Shown: piece after piece, positions 21,770 to 32,115 of the stretch
How the letters are laid out: each line of letters opens with the position of its first letter
Numbering within the stretch: position 1 is the first letter of the stretch
Notes under the pieces: model-generated
Database searches by the model: none
The model's input: the letters and a program-made list of their open reading frames with translations, nothing else
What the model was told of the DNA's origin: nothing
Position numbers and translations under genes: made by a program
Assembly (NCBI GenBank): GCA_022414725.1
Contig: CM039462.1
Span: forward strand, 75,060,020-75,124,019
Reading direction: 5' to 3'
Length of the DNA stretch: 64,000 nt
From: Microglena sp. YARC
Taxonomy: Eukaryota > Chlorophyta > Chlorophyceae > Chlamydomonadales > Chlamydomonadaceae

Positions 21770-23495
21770 TCATGCATGCCCTTCTGCAACTGTTACTTTA
21801 TGCTGATGACCTACCTATAATGGCAGAATCCCCGGACGCAACCTATAGATTCTGCAACTGTTACTTTATGCTGATGACCTAGCTATAATGGCAGAATCCC
21901 CGGCAGATATGCAAGCGATGCTTGACTGTCTGAGAGATTTCTGTGAGGCTACTAAGATGGCTGTGAATATAAAGAAAACTGAGATTGTCGTTTTCAACAA
22001 GCAATTCTGTGATGAGGCCCGCATGGATCCTGATTACAAATTTGTCTATGATGGAGCACAACTTTCTACAAAGTTATCTTTTATCTACTTGGGATCCCTC
22101 TTTGTGGATGGTGACTCAAGCAATCGTGCAAAAGCTGCTTTTTCTAGGATGCTCACTAAGGCCCAAAAGGCACACCACAATGCTCCGTAGGCGATGCCAA
22201 TACTATGGAGATATACAATATTGATATTCTCACCCACCTGTTTTGATTCTCTTGTACAACCTATCCTGAATTTTGGCTGTGAGGTGTGGACTCCTTCTAT
22301 TCTGAACAACACACTTATCTCAAATGACCATGCTTGTGAGAAATGGCATAGAGGTATACTTAAACAAATGTTGGGTGTTTGCCAATCTACTACATCTAAT
22401 ATTATCATGGAAGAGCTGGGTAGAACCCCGTTGTGTTTTGCTTGGCTTTAACAAGCTTTGCGCTTCTGCGAACAAGACCATACATAAAGAACCTGAGGAT
22501 CTCATTATAATGGCTCTTGAGGAATCTTTTGACTCCAACACTGGCTGGGTTCATGACTTGCGTTGTGCTCTCCACAAGCTAGGATCCAGTAAAAACATCA
22601 ACATTTTGGAGGCTGTCGATGTCGAAGGTATTATGTTCTGAAGTTTTTGAGTCATGGAGGTTTAAGTACCCAAGTGACACCAATGCAGTTAGAGACATCC
22701 CTGATGAGAGAAGGTTGGCTTTAAACGCCTCCGATACCAAAAATGGTTTGCAGCCAACAGCAATGATGAGAATGGCTTGATTCCCTTTACATCCGCCTTA
22801 CATAAGCAGGATCAGATTCGTTCTATAGCACAGTTTAGAATGGGTTCCCATTGGCTGAACACAGAAAGAATGAGGGTGGTGTGATAGAGCACACACATCC
22901 CTCGCTCAATGAGACACTGTCAAATGTGTGGGTTCCAAAAAACCTGAGGATGAAATGCATATGTTTGAGTGCCCTTTTTATAATGATATTCGCCTCCGCT
23001 ACCAGAATCTGTTTACAGATATTTATAGGCATGTCCATGAGGATACCAACTTAACCGTATGGAATGTGGAATTCTGCAGATTCCACATTCAGAACCTTTA
23101 TGAATGGAAATGGCACTAAGTCTTTTGGAGCAACCTAGCCGACTATCTTTCTACTTGTAGAAGAGCAAGACAGGAAGCCCTGGACTGCTTAGTGGCACCG
23201 TAATTTATCATCCCTTTTTTTCTTCTTCTTGTGGCTTCTCATTTGTTAGCTTCTTACCTCCGCCACTGTAAGTGGTTGAGATCTGGTTCCGGCTCTAAGG
23301 GGTTTAATACCTACGCCACCAAAACGGTGGTTGGGAGTTTGGTTTGTTTGTCCTCGACACACCCCTGATGTAATGGGGTTTTTTGCTTTGTGGGTGCTTT
23401 TTCTTTTTGTTTAAAGCACAGAGTCTCATACACCCTCGCGGTGTCAAGTAGACTTTAACCTGTAATGTAATGTAATGTAATGTAATGTAATGCCC
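21770..23495 (+). mobile_element. LINE fragment (non-LTR retrotransposon), copy 1
   Basis: 5'-truncated and broken. It starts inside the RT at the catalytic box (LLLYADDLAIM, around 21860-21895), which is present twice because 21783-21837 was tandemly duplicated (21851-21905). The frame continues AESPADMQAMLDCLRDFCEA, then several frameshifts lead to an RT-associated zinc-binding segment (CQMCGF...EDEMHMFECPF pattern, around 22920-22975), a 3' UTR and a (TGTAA)n tail at 23461-23495. Copies 2 and 3 at 48527-49405 and 53073-53857 are nearly identical in the 3' part. It sits inside the defective copia element. Confidence 0.85.
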
Positions 23496-24099
23496 CAACT
23501 AATCGAGATCAACCATGCCTCTATACCACTTAACTAAAAATTCCTAAGCCCTATCAGAACTCAAACACTTGAACCCAAACTCACGTAGCTAAGGCATACA
23601 CCTAAGGGGGGAACCAGGGGCACGGGAAGACAAAGGAGTAACCTCTGACGAACCACGGAACGCACCCAGGGGTCACAAGGAGCCTAAGAGAGAAAAATAT
23701 CCACCAAGATATCATGCCAAAGATCCTCCACGGCCGCTGGACTAGGGCCAGGACGGCGTCCACTGCGGCCTGTAGCATGGGCGAAGTCCGGCGCTGCGAG
23801 ACCTGGGATCACAGAAGGTGGGGAAGCGTTAGGTCGAAGTCGAGATTTGAGGTATGGGAAAAAAAGGAGACGAGAATGACAGTGCAGCAAGTCGCACCTG
23901 GTACAGAAAATCGCACCAATGGCAGAAAATCGCAAATCGCAAGGGCAGAATTCGAACATTTATCGCTAGGATGCGAAGAGCAGAGCCGAGGCATGTAAAG
24001 GTCCTAATATCCCGCCGTCGATGATCAGTCAATCTCAAGTCCCCCCCTCTATCGCTCGACTCACCCGGTTGGGGGGTAGAGGGAGCAGTACCCGTAGTA
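23496..24099. other. Copia interior, no intact gene
   Basis: Between the LINE tail and the recognisable gag remnant. It should correspond to the 3' half of gag, but I can only follow scattered similarity; stops in all frames. Confidence 0.35.
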
Positions 24100-24767
24100 G
24101 TGCTGACCATACCCCCCTGCTTCCTACCACCTCCAGAATCTCCAGGTCCAGACGTAGGTCGTCCTCCTCTGGCGAATCCAACGGCAGTGCCGGCGATCCG
24201 CCAGCTTGATCGAAAAAATTCTCCAGAAGGTAGCACAGAGCCACTAGAGCGCAAGCTCATGCCAGTAGCCGACCGTCGGCTGGGCAGAGCAAAGGGGGCA
24301 AAGACGACCGTAAGACATCAGCAGGGAGCTTGGTCGGCTTTGGCAACCTCCGGTATGCAGGCAGAGCCTCAAACACCGGAGAAAGGTTAGCGACGTCAAG
24401 GACGCGAGCAGACGAAGACGGGGTATCTCCACCGATGTCCAGGCTAGTCGCCGACTTGAGTCCGCACGTCACAGTCATCTACGACAGACGGGAGGAAGCG
24501 ACAGACGGCAGGGGAGGAAAAAGAAGAGAAGATGGAGGAATGACCGGGGGGGGTTACTTCCACGATGGCGGAAGGACTCTCATGACCGCTAGCAGAGGCA
24601 GCTGGTGCACAAACGTCTAGCCAATCATCAAGAGGAGCCGTTCCTCCGTTGGAAGGATTGGTCGCAGCCATCGCTGAGAATGATACTGCGCATCCGCGCG
24701 TCCAGGAAAGACCATCCATGTCATGGAGTTTCTCAAAATGGCGGAGGTCCTCGCGGAAGAGTTGCAT
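24100..24767 (-). pseudogene. Copia gag remnant
   Basis: 24767-24444 (minus) aligns with the start of gag of the full element: MQLFREDLRHFEKL for MQLPRGPAAGFEKL, then GLSWTRG, DDWLDVCAPAASASG, ESPSAIVE. Further parts lie in other frames, with several frameshifts. Not translatable as a whole. Confidence 0.8.
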
Positions 24768-24805
24768 CGCAAAGCAGTGGTAGTAAATGAAGGACCGATA
24801 TAACC

Positions 24806-25103
24806 TATCGGCTTGGATAACACTCCGGAGAGTGGACTTTGTGTGTGCAGCACGCCAATCTATAAATGCGGAGACGAGAATAAGTTACAAGCACAGGAGA
24901 CCCATTAAGGGGCACCAGTGGAGGAAAGGGGGCGGTAGCCTGGAACCTAATCAGGGTACAGGCTAGACAGCGCGTGTCAGAAGAACCAATGACGCAGTCA
25001 ACAGGAAGCTGACATAGTACTGTCAGGACCGATAGTTCTAAGGGAGTACACAAGGAGTCACCAAGACATAAAACAAGCGAGAGCACCGCTATTCATGCTG
25101 ATA
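24806..25103 (-). repeat. Copia LTR (5' LTR of the minus-strand element)
   Basis: 298 bp, paired with 19107-19404. The interior begins with GGTTA, as in the full element, so the primer site probably starts there in both. Confidence 0.88.
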
Positions 25104-25548
25104 GTACCCTAGCTGCGTGGTAGGAACGGTAGGTACCTGCCTTCTCAGATTCTACTCTGATCACTGCAAAATTCTGCACGTGCTTTAAAACACGTACCAG
25201 CTGGAAGGGGATGCAAGCCCCATCATGGGCCCAATGCCTCCACACCAACTGCAGCTTCTCTTCAGGCCCATTAACCGGCCTAAGTTCTTGGGCTTGGTTG
25301 TGTCTATGAGATTCAGCTGAGTCTCTTAAGTGGGGCCTGAAGGCCTCCCTAAGCTGCTCCTGCCCGGGTGCTAGTGCTGTAGCTGCCCTTGGCCTCGCCA
25401 ACCCATCCTCCAGCAGTAAGGTGCCCCCCATGCGTTGGGCAGGGCGTCCGGCTCCACTTGCTGCCCTACCCCACTCTGCAAGCAATAAAAGCACGGGTGT
25501 CTGCCAGTGCTTGTCAGTCCCAGCATGACAGTCCCTTGGCTGCAACAA
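25104..25548 (-). pseudogene. gag N-terminal part (DIRS-type element)
   Basis: Minus-strand frame of about 148 codons ending at the copia target duplication (…AGTYRSYHAARV). It contains REAFRPHLRDSAESHRHNQ and EKLQLVWRHWAHDGACIPFQ, mostly helical and basic, with no named domain. It joins in frame to 19106-18497. The true start may be slightly upstream (an ATG lies about 15 bases before the end given, in another frame). Confidence 0.6.
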
Positions 25549-25555
25549 CCATGAT

Positions 25556-26790
25556 CAACATGTCAGTCCATACACATAGAGACCGGGACGGCTTCCCTTC
25601 AGTCTTTCCAAAGCTAGATGCCGGGAATAATTCCCTTCATTCACTTGACAGAGCCGTGCACGAGACGGGAAATACTTCCCTTCAGTCTTCCTTCAGATCT
25701 AGAGACCGGGAAAAATTCCCTTCAGCCCCCCACTACAGATCCAAGCCCTTAATATATCCACGCAAGGGGCAACGAACATGCTTCCCTTCAGTCCTCCGAC
25801 CAATCTTCGAGACCGGGAATAATTCCCTTCAGTCCCTCAACAGATCCATGCATGAGACCGGGTCTGCTTCTCTTTACTCTCTTTACAAGTCTAGAGACCG
25901 GGCATAATTCCCTTCAGTCCCTCTACATATCCAAGCAAGAGACCGGGAACGTGCTTCCCTTCAGTCTTTCTGTAAAGCTAGAGACCGGGAATAATTCCCT
26001 TCAGTCCCTCTACAGATCCTTACAAGAGGCCGGGGCTGCTTCCCTTCAGTCTCCTTACAATTCTAGAGACCGGGCAAAATTCCCTTCAGTCCCTCTACAA
26101 AATTTATGCATGCGACCGGGATCATGCTTCCCTTCAGTCTGCCTACACCTCTAGAGACCGGCATAATTCCCTTCAGTCCCTCCACAAATCCAAGCAAGAG
26201 ACCGGGAATGTGCTTCCCTTCAGTCTGCCTATTAAGCTAGAGACCGGGCAAAATTCCCTTTAGTACCTCCACGGATATATGCATGCGACCGGGATCATGC
26301 TTCCCTTCAGTCTGCCTACACCTCTAGAGACCGGGCATAATTCCCTTCAGTCCCTATGCAGATCTATGCATGCGACCGGATAATGCTTCCCTTCAGTCAG
26401 CCTACACATCTAGAGACCGGGAATAATTCCCTTCAGTCCCCTACAGATCCATGCATGAGACCGGACTGCTTCCCTCCAGTCCTCAAACATGTCTAGAGAC
26501 CGGGAGTAATTCCCTTCAGCCCCCCTACAGATCCTTGCAAGAGACCGGGACGGATTCCCTTCAGTCAACTTTCATGTCTAGAGACCGGTAGTAGTATCCC
26601 TTCAGCCCCCCCTACAGATCCATGCATGAGACCGGACATGCTTCCCTTCAGTCTTCCTACAATATCTAGAGACCGGGAATAATTCCCTTCAGTCTCTAGA
26701 AAGAAACATGCGAGATACCAAGACAGCTTCCCTTCAGACTTCTTAAGGATCATGAGACCGGGAATAATTCCCCTTCAGTCCCTCCACCAC
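25556..26790. promoter_or_regulatory. Array of about 28 GGGAA-n-TTCCC units in the element's 5' region
   Basis: Units average about 44 bp: GAGACCGGGAATAATTCCCTTCAGTC followed by a variable CTACAGATCCATGCATG-like spacer. Nearly every unit keeps a small dyad, GGGAA-(3-6 nt)-TTCCC, and alternates with a form reading GGGAACGTGCTTCCC. The array lies upstream of gag (minus strand) and inside B2, where the gag-pol promoter or packaging region of the element would be. Conserved dyads in tandem suggest protein-binding sites or RNA hairpins; that is inference. Confidence 0.6.
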
Positions 26791-27408
26791 CAGAAAAACA
26801 TACCCGTCATTCTGCTTTAAGAGATCACACACCTGCTGGGGTACCTACTCCTGCCTGGGAATTTCATTAACATTGGCCAAGCCTTCAAGAAGAGGCTCCA
26901 GACCCTGCAAGCAAACTCTCAAGGTTAGTTAGAGGCCAACCCAGCGGTCCCCGGGGGAAACACCAGGGGGAAACAGAGCGGGGGCTACGCCGCTACCTCT
27001 CGAGGGAAGACAAGTAGTCGCTCTCGAAGAGCTTCTGTTAGATCTGGCCATTTACAAGCAAAACAGTCCACTTTCTCGCCCTTTCTAAGCTACTTTCGAG
27101 CCATGTCATTGAATCCTCATGGTCTCCACGCCGTCCCAGCGTCGGTGATAGCTACAGCCGATCAAGCAATCGAAATTCCCAAAATTCCAGGGCAAGGGGA
27201 CAGGTCTCAGATGCTCGTTCCGACAAACAACAACCTGGATTTCACGCACCCTGCCCATCTCCTTCGCTTTATTAGTACCCTGGCCCAGCTGGGCGAGCAG
27301 CTGAGCAGCCTGGCTGGAGGATCTCAGCCCAGGCCGATCTCTGAGACCCCCGGCCTGCTGCCCGGAGTCCCCTCGCGCGGCTTTGTTCAGGTGCGATCAT
27401 GCACTCAT
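26791..27408. other. 5' end region of the retrotransposon between the array and B2
   Basis: A plus-strand frame at 27103-27423 encodes HLLRFISTLAQLGEQLSSLA and runs into B2. It lies antisense to gag and I do not recognise it; it may be chance. No other feature. Confidence 0.35.
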
Positions 27409-27575
27409 ACTTTTAAAGCTTGAATAGCTCGTTAAGGTAGCTCCTCAGAACTCGAGCCTTGCTTAACCGCTCGACTAGGTCGATAGGCTCTCAATTTCAG
27501 GTCTCTCCCCGACCTCGTATTCAAAAATCATGTTGAGTGTACTGCCGGACAAGCCCCCCATTCTTGTAATAGAAA
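27409..27575 (+). repeat. Split direct repeat B2
   Basis: 167-bp partner of B1; marks the right end of the tyrosine-recombinase retrotransposon. Confidence 0.9.
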
Positions 27576-28340
27576 GTGTCAAAACTAGCGTCACGTGAGT
27601 GTAATAAAAACGAGTAACCGGGTGAAGAGCCATTTAGCCCTGAAGGGTTCGCGTAGAAAGAACCGTCCTTCACAAGCCAACTGTCCATGCAACATGCAAC
27701 ATTCGCGTTTCCGTCCGACCCTGAGCCATCGCCTGCAAACTCCCATCGCGGCCGGACCTGCTACTTGCGCGCAACGTGCAAATTGCGCAAATGCTAACTT
27801 CGAACTACGCAATTGAATTGAACTGGTGCTCTTCCAACCTCTGAATCTGCCAATCTTGCTATTAATAGCATGCCTTAGAACTGATCATTCGTTCTGCAGA
27901 CCTGCGAAGCTTCAAAATTAATTACTATCAGCCCAAGTGGATAACACCACCCTGCGAACCTGTGGAGCTTGGACCAGCGCAGCTTTGAGCTACGTGCTCT
28001 GACCTAGGGGGGTATCGCCTGCAACCTGCTGGACGTGCTACTTGCGAACGTGGAAATTGAGCATATGCTGACCTTCGAACTGCGGAATTGATAACTGGTG
28101 CACTTCCGACCCCCGTCTCAGCCAAAGTGACTTGCTATTTATAGCTACCTAAGTACCCATCGTTCCTTCTGCGGAGCTGCGAAGCTACACAAGTAAGAAG
28201 TAACTCGCTACCCAAGAAGGTGACACTACCCTGAGAAGCTGCTGAGCTTCGACCAACGCAGCTTTCAGATTCGTGCTTCGACCTAGGGGGCAGCGGCGTT
28301 GCACAAAGGTAGCCACTTATCTCCATTCTCCATGGCCAGG
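27576..28340. repeat. Diverged ~300-bp tandem repeat
   Basis: Two diverged copies: about 27730-28015 and 28015-28290 share CTGCTACTTGCG, TTGAACTGGTGC-like, CATTCGTTCTGC, CTGCGAAGCT, GACCTAGGGGG in the same order. No coding frame. It may be a degenerate transposon arranged in tandem. Confidence 0.6.
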
Positions 28341-29044
28341 CGCAACTCTAGGCCCAGCCATTCCAAATCACGGGCAGAGCGGCTATTGAGACCCTATGCT
28401 GACCTATTCTCCCAAAGCACATGCCACATGCGCTCTCAAACCGCGCTACATTCGTGTCATACCCACACAACGCATAACCACCCGGCCAGCCCATTGCATG
28501 CCGACCCACGCTACAGGTGTCCACCCCGACACACCCCAACCCCCCGCGTCGGGTGCAGCCCAGACCTGAACGGCTCATAGTGCCCAGCCCACACAAGCAA
28601 CACCGTGTCAAAAATCCCTAAAATCAACCCGACATCTGATTGGTCTCATTTTTTTTGCATCAAATTCTTACAACTAAAGCCAACCTTCATGTATGCTTTG
28701 CATGACAGTATAGGCACGTTCAATACTGCTTTAAAATGGCAACCCTGCAAAATGTCCCTTTTTTGTTTGTTTGTTACGCTTATTATAGCGAGTCTATTAG
28801 CAACAAGGCTACAACATAAGTACATAAGTGACCGCCCATACATAAACTTATGATTCCAAAAACCAACAGCTCAGTGGGCGGTCAATATAGTTACCGCCCC
28901 TCCATGGGTAGCGACTTCGGTACATCAGCCGTACTGCCGGGCGAGCAAAACGGGCGCGCCAAACGGGTGCGCTAGGGAACCTAAGGGTTCACCCTAGAAA
29001 GGCCTACAGCTCCACGCCAGCACCCCTTGTCTTTGACATGTGAC
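28341..29044. other. No gene seen
   Basis: A C-rich stretch (28430-28560, CCCACACAACGC-like) is followed by AT-rich DNA and a GC-rich block with GGGCGCGCCAAACGGGTGCG (28945-28970). It might include the promoter of the ORF that follows. Confidence 0.35.
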
Positions 29045-30228
29045 AGGCACACGACGTTGAATACGATGCACTTGTCGCCGAATTCGGAAAGGCAGTCGTG
29101 TCAAGTCGATGGTACGTAGAATCTGAAACGAGTTGCATAGAAAGTCACCGCCCATCATCATATTCGAGGCGGATTCGAAACCTGATTAATAAGAAGCTTT
29201 TTGCATCCGACAGCAGTTGGACAGTTATTATTAATCTTTCCATATTCCAATGCTTCATGCTTCACTGCTCTTTCGACGGGTGCACATCGCCAATTAGCGA
29301 ACCAACGGCGCGCATTTGTCCACTGAAACGCTGTAAAGAGCATTGCCTGATCGACTCATCGGACCCCTGCCCTTTTCACCACCAACCGGCATCTCTAAGG
29401 CAGCGTGGCAGGCGAGACCCGCATTCCGCAAGAACAGCCAGCAGGGCAGTCAGCAGACTAGACACCCCCCCTCCTGCTGGTCGTGCAGATTCTCATTTCG
29501 CGAGGTCGGCCAACAGGGCACTAGACAGGCTAGAAAGGCCTTTAACTCAGGCCGCAGATTCTCATTTATCGAGAACAGTCACTCGAGGAGTCAACCGTTT
29601 AGACAGAGCAGAAGCCGCGGCAACCGCCCATTGCACACCCGCGGCTTTCTTGTCAAAGGTAGTCTCTTGGAAAACTGTCGCCATGATGGTGCGGAATTTT
29701 TCAATCAGATGTGCCAAATTCTTCGGCGCCATGCTATGCTGCGCAATTTGCGGCACTACCACTCTGGGGGGACCCAAGTCCACCCACGGCTTCAAGAGGA
29801 TGCCTCCTTCCCCGAACAACCCTCCACCGTACTCATTGTCCAACATCTACTTGGCCGAGTATATGGTCTACGAAGATGGCGACTGGGTCCTGTGCCCCAC
29901 ATGCAGCACGGATCCAGCGAAGCACACCCAATACGTGTGTATGTTCACGCCTGAGTATCTATCTGCGATGTACTCCACCCGCCCTGAGGATCTCCTGCAT
30001 TTGTCCATCGTCGATGTGAGCGCACGATTCAACGACCGCTGGATGGGGTTCACCTGCGGACAATTGAGGGCAGTACCAATAATCAACGCCCCTCTTGTGT
30101 GTTGGGGACCGGATGGAAATGGTGCTCCTGAGGCTTTCCAGCGTCTCTTGTACATGTGCCAGCAGTCCAATCCTCTGATTCAAAAATACAAGACTGTCCT
30201 TGAACGTAACGGTAAGCTCACATATTGA
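29045..30228 (+). CDS. Zinc-finger ORF, probably transposon-derived, function unknown
   Basis: Open from about 29045, just after a possible acceptor GTGACAG|GC, to TGA at 30226-30228; the first ATG-like start reported at 29098 is GTG, so an upstream exon is likely. It shows a Cys/His cluster (CSFDGC...CPLKRCKEHC...CPFH), three ~30-residue repeats of the type SARTASRAVSRLD, a CAICG knuckle and then CPTCSTDPAKHTQYVCMF. The C-terminal part (YSTRPEDLLHLSIVDVSARF; FQRLLYMCQQSNPLIQKYKT) resembles the domain preceding Helitron replication-initiator regions in protists, but I cannot confirm it. The Cys/His pattern is also like zinc-binding domains found in KDZ-type transposons. Neighbours are all mobile DNA. 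Confidence 0.5.
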
Positions 30229-30621
30229 ATTCCAATGCGTATGTTCCTAATATGCATGTAACATACAACCATTCACATTGTTCACATTCTTCATCGTGGT
30301 TTCATTAATGTGCAATATTTGTTTCTGAAATAAGAAGTACTGCATCACATATTAATAACTTGAAATTGTCAAGAAGATTAGTATTTATTAATAACTAGTA
30401 ATAGTCGTGAATACTAGTATTTTTTCCGGTATTGAATTCCCCCCCTCACATGCCAAACCAACTTCACCCTACCTCAATTTGCCCCCCCATCACTCACACT
30501 TACCCACTCATATACCATATCCATCCTTCCCCTCCAACATCAGAGGCAATAAACTACGCATACTGACAATTATATACTATATACACTACGGAATCAAGGG
30601 CGGTCACGCCCTTGTTCCAAC
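30229..30621. other. AT-rich spacer
   Basis: AT-rich sequence downstream of the ORF, with a CCCTCACATG/CCACTCATAT pyrimidine-rich stretch at 30440-30535. Nothing recognised. Confidence 0.35.
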
Positions 30622-30691
30622 CAGTTAAGGGCCCGGTTAGAGGTCGAGTCTGAACCCTCCAAAACACAATCCCTAACCGGACCCTTATAGC
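30605..30691 (+). repeat. X-family right-end fragment
   Basis: GTTCCAACCAGTTAAGGGCC, GAGGTCGAGTCT, CCTCCAAAACACAATC, CTAACCGGACCC: the same terminal block as at 32008-32099 and 35190-35283, without the outer GGTTGGAAACAAGCTG end. The block has its own inverted ends (GGTCCGGTTA / TAACCGGACC). Confidence 0.7.
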
Positions 30692-30881
30692 AATTCAGGG
30701 GATGAATTGGACATAACGTTTCCGCGAAAACTCGTACTTCGTACTTGAAATCGAGAATTTGGGCCTGAAAACCCGAGAATTCTCGAGAATTTTGATCGAG
30801 GGAATCGATTATTCTGAGATTTGTCCTCGAAATTCTCGACAATTCTCGACAATTTCCACTCAGATATCTCGGTTTCGAGCT

Positions 30882-31356
30882 TCATATCTGAGAATTCTGG
30901 GTTGTCAATACAGAAGCTGGAGAAGGCTTCACGGACCAATTCATCCCCTTCTGCAGCCCTGAGGTAACCCTCACGAAGGAATATCCGAGCTCGTTCAAGG
31001 CTACGTACACAGATTCCCTGCTCCACGGTGGAATGCAGCCGGTTATGTTCTGCAGCTCGTCAGCCATTTCGTGAAGGCTAGCACCCTCGTGCTCTTCGAT
31101 CATGCTTAGGAGTTCTTCTGCGGCAAAGTCAGTTAGCATTCGACTGAGGTGCCTAATGCCCGACTTCCCTAATTTGATTAGACCATTCTGCGGATCCGGT
31201 AGATACTCGTTCACAATGTTTCGGACAGTAGATTTGCATGGGTGCCCCTGTCTGAAAAGAGTCTGCTATCTCGCGGAAGGTTCTTCCATGTTCGAAATAC
31301 TGGACTATAACGGTTTGCCTCGTATGCAGAGGGTAACAGTTATTCCGAACCGGCAT
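30882..31356 (-). pseudogene. Transposase N-terminal HTH region (Tc1/mariner/IS630-like)
   Basis: Minus strand. The first frame has LHTRQTVIVQYFEHGRTFRE followed by IADSF, the classic first helix-turn-helix of this superfamily. A one-base shift near 31245 leads to KSTVRNIVNEYLPDPQNG, then SRMLTDFAAEELLSMIEEHE, the second HTH-like segment, and SRESVYVALNELGYS. A further shift leads to RARIFLREGYLRAAEGDELV (to about 30900). The DDE domain is missing. The order of these motifs is that of Tc1/mariner/IS630 transposases. Confidence 0.65.
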
Positions 31357-31464
31357 GGTTGAAGTAGTGTCGGGTCAAAATTGTCGCGAGAATTCTGATC
31401 AAACTGTCAAATATCTTGAATTGAGTCCTGAGAATTCTCTCGAGAATTCTCAACATTTGGCCTG

Positions 31465-32099
31465 ACAGCTTGTTTGGAGGTCCGGTTAAGCGGCGGTTAA
31501 ATTCGTTATTTTCGGCGCTAACCGGTGTTTGGTCGGAAACACAAAAGGTTGAGGTCCGGTTAAAGACCAACTGCCCCGGTTAGTGCAACGGCGCACCCCC
31601 CCCGCCGTTGAAGAAAGTTAAGGGGCGGTTAAATTCGGTTGTTGCATTAGATCTGGTGACGTCACGAAATTGGCGCGCGCCTCTTAAAAATCATGCTGCT
31701 TTGGAGTGCCGCATCCTTTCTTTCTTTTTCGGACACTCATCATTGATCGCACGGTTTCACCAAGATGGATTCGCAGCAGCAGGGCACCGTCCCTGCCACG
31801 CAATTTTCGACTGATCTTCCTGAGGGGCAGGCGCAGATGCGTGTTCTAGATCTGGACCCGCGCCAGCAGGAAGAACTACGCCAATTTGAGGTGCATCGGC
31901 TGCAACAGCTGCAACAACAAGGAAGTGCTGCGCTGCGCATTTGACACGTTGATCCATTTTGAGATGACCTGGCCAGATTCAAAAGACTGCTTAACTGGTG
32001 GAATGTTTCCAACCAGTTAAGGGTCCGGTTAGAGGTCGAGTCTAAACCCTCCGAAACACAATCCTTAACCGGACCTCCAACTGGTTGGAAACAAGCTGT
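31465..32099 (+). mobile_element. Element X1: short DNA transposon with nested inverted ends
   Basis: About 635 bp, CAGCTTGTTT...AAACAAGCTG, with a second pair just inside: GGTCCGGTTAAG (31481) and CTTAACCGGACC (to 32074). Flanks read TGA on both sides, a possible 3-bp duplication. It contains a TGACGTCA box (31664-31675), a 59-codon ORF starting at 31765 and a GC-rich GCGCGCGCC block. It is inserted in element Y. Related copies: 11700-11916, 30605-30691, 33158-35283. Confidence 0.65.
31765..31944 (+). CDS. Small Gln-rich ORF in element X1
   Basis: 59 codons from ATG (MDSQQQGTVPATQFSTDLPE...) to TGA; the second half is helical and Gln-rich (RQQEELRQFEVHRLQQLQQQ). A TGACGTCA site and a C-rich tract lie 90-170 bp upstream, in a promoter-like position. 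Copies at 11714 and 34980 begin the same way but change sequence and stop after about 30 codons. It is probably the N-terminus of a longer transposon protein of which X1 is a deleted derivative. Confidence 0.45.
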   Translation: MDSQQQGTVPATQFSTDLPEGQAQMRVLDLDPRQQEELRQFEVHRLQQLQQQGSAALRI

Positions 32100-32115
32100 G
32101 AGAACCAAGTACTAA

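Larger units (their letters stand above)
19107..25103 (-). mobile_element. Non-autonomous copia LTR element inserted in gag
   Basis: 5,997 bp, flanked by the duplication GTACC (19102-19106, 25104-25108). LTRs 19107-19404 and 24806-25103 are 298 bp each and differ at one base that I can see (TATCAGC/TATCGGC). It is oriented on the minus strand and related to the full element at 36488-43409: a gag remnant (about 24767-24100), a short stretch corresponding to 40760-41010 of that element (21182-20898), and the 3' untranslated region (19780-19900 matches 42800-42860). Integrase, RT and RNase H are missing. A LINE fragment occupies about 21770-23495. Nearly identical LTRs with a wrecked interior point to mobilisation in trans. 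Confidence 0.88.
12081..27575. mobile_element. Split-direct-repeat tyrosine-recombinase retrotransposon (DIRS order, Kangaroo/PAT type)
   Basis: Order: A1 (12081-12247), recombinase on the plus strand (12706-13822), B1 (14186-14352) fused directly to A2 (14353-14519), RT-RNase H on the minus strand (about 17055-14589), gag on the minus strand (about 25548-17965), and B2 (27409-27575). A and B are each 167 bp. A1/B1A2/B2 is the split-direct-repeat arrangement known from PAT- and Kangaroo-type DIRS elements, which replicate through a circle and integrate with a tyrosine recombinase. There is no integrase and no LTR. About 6.6 kb of the span is later insertions (foldback 17315-17883, copia 19107-25103). 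Each coding module has at least one frameshift, so this copy is not autonomous now. Confidence 0.9.

Noticed and set aside
25556..26790. CRISPR-like array of repeats with variable spacers
   Set aside because: Units vary in sequence and length, spacers are not unique, the context is a eukaryotic retrotransposon and no cas genes exist; it is a minisatellite.
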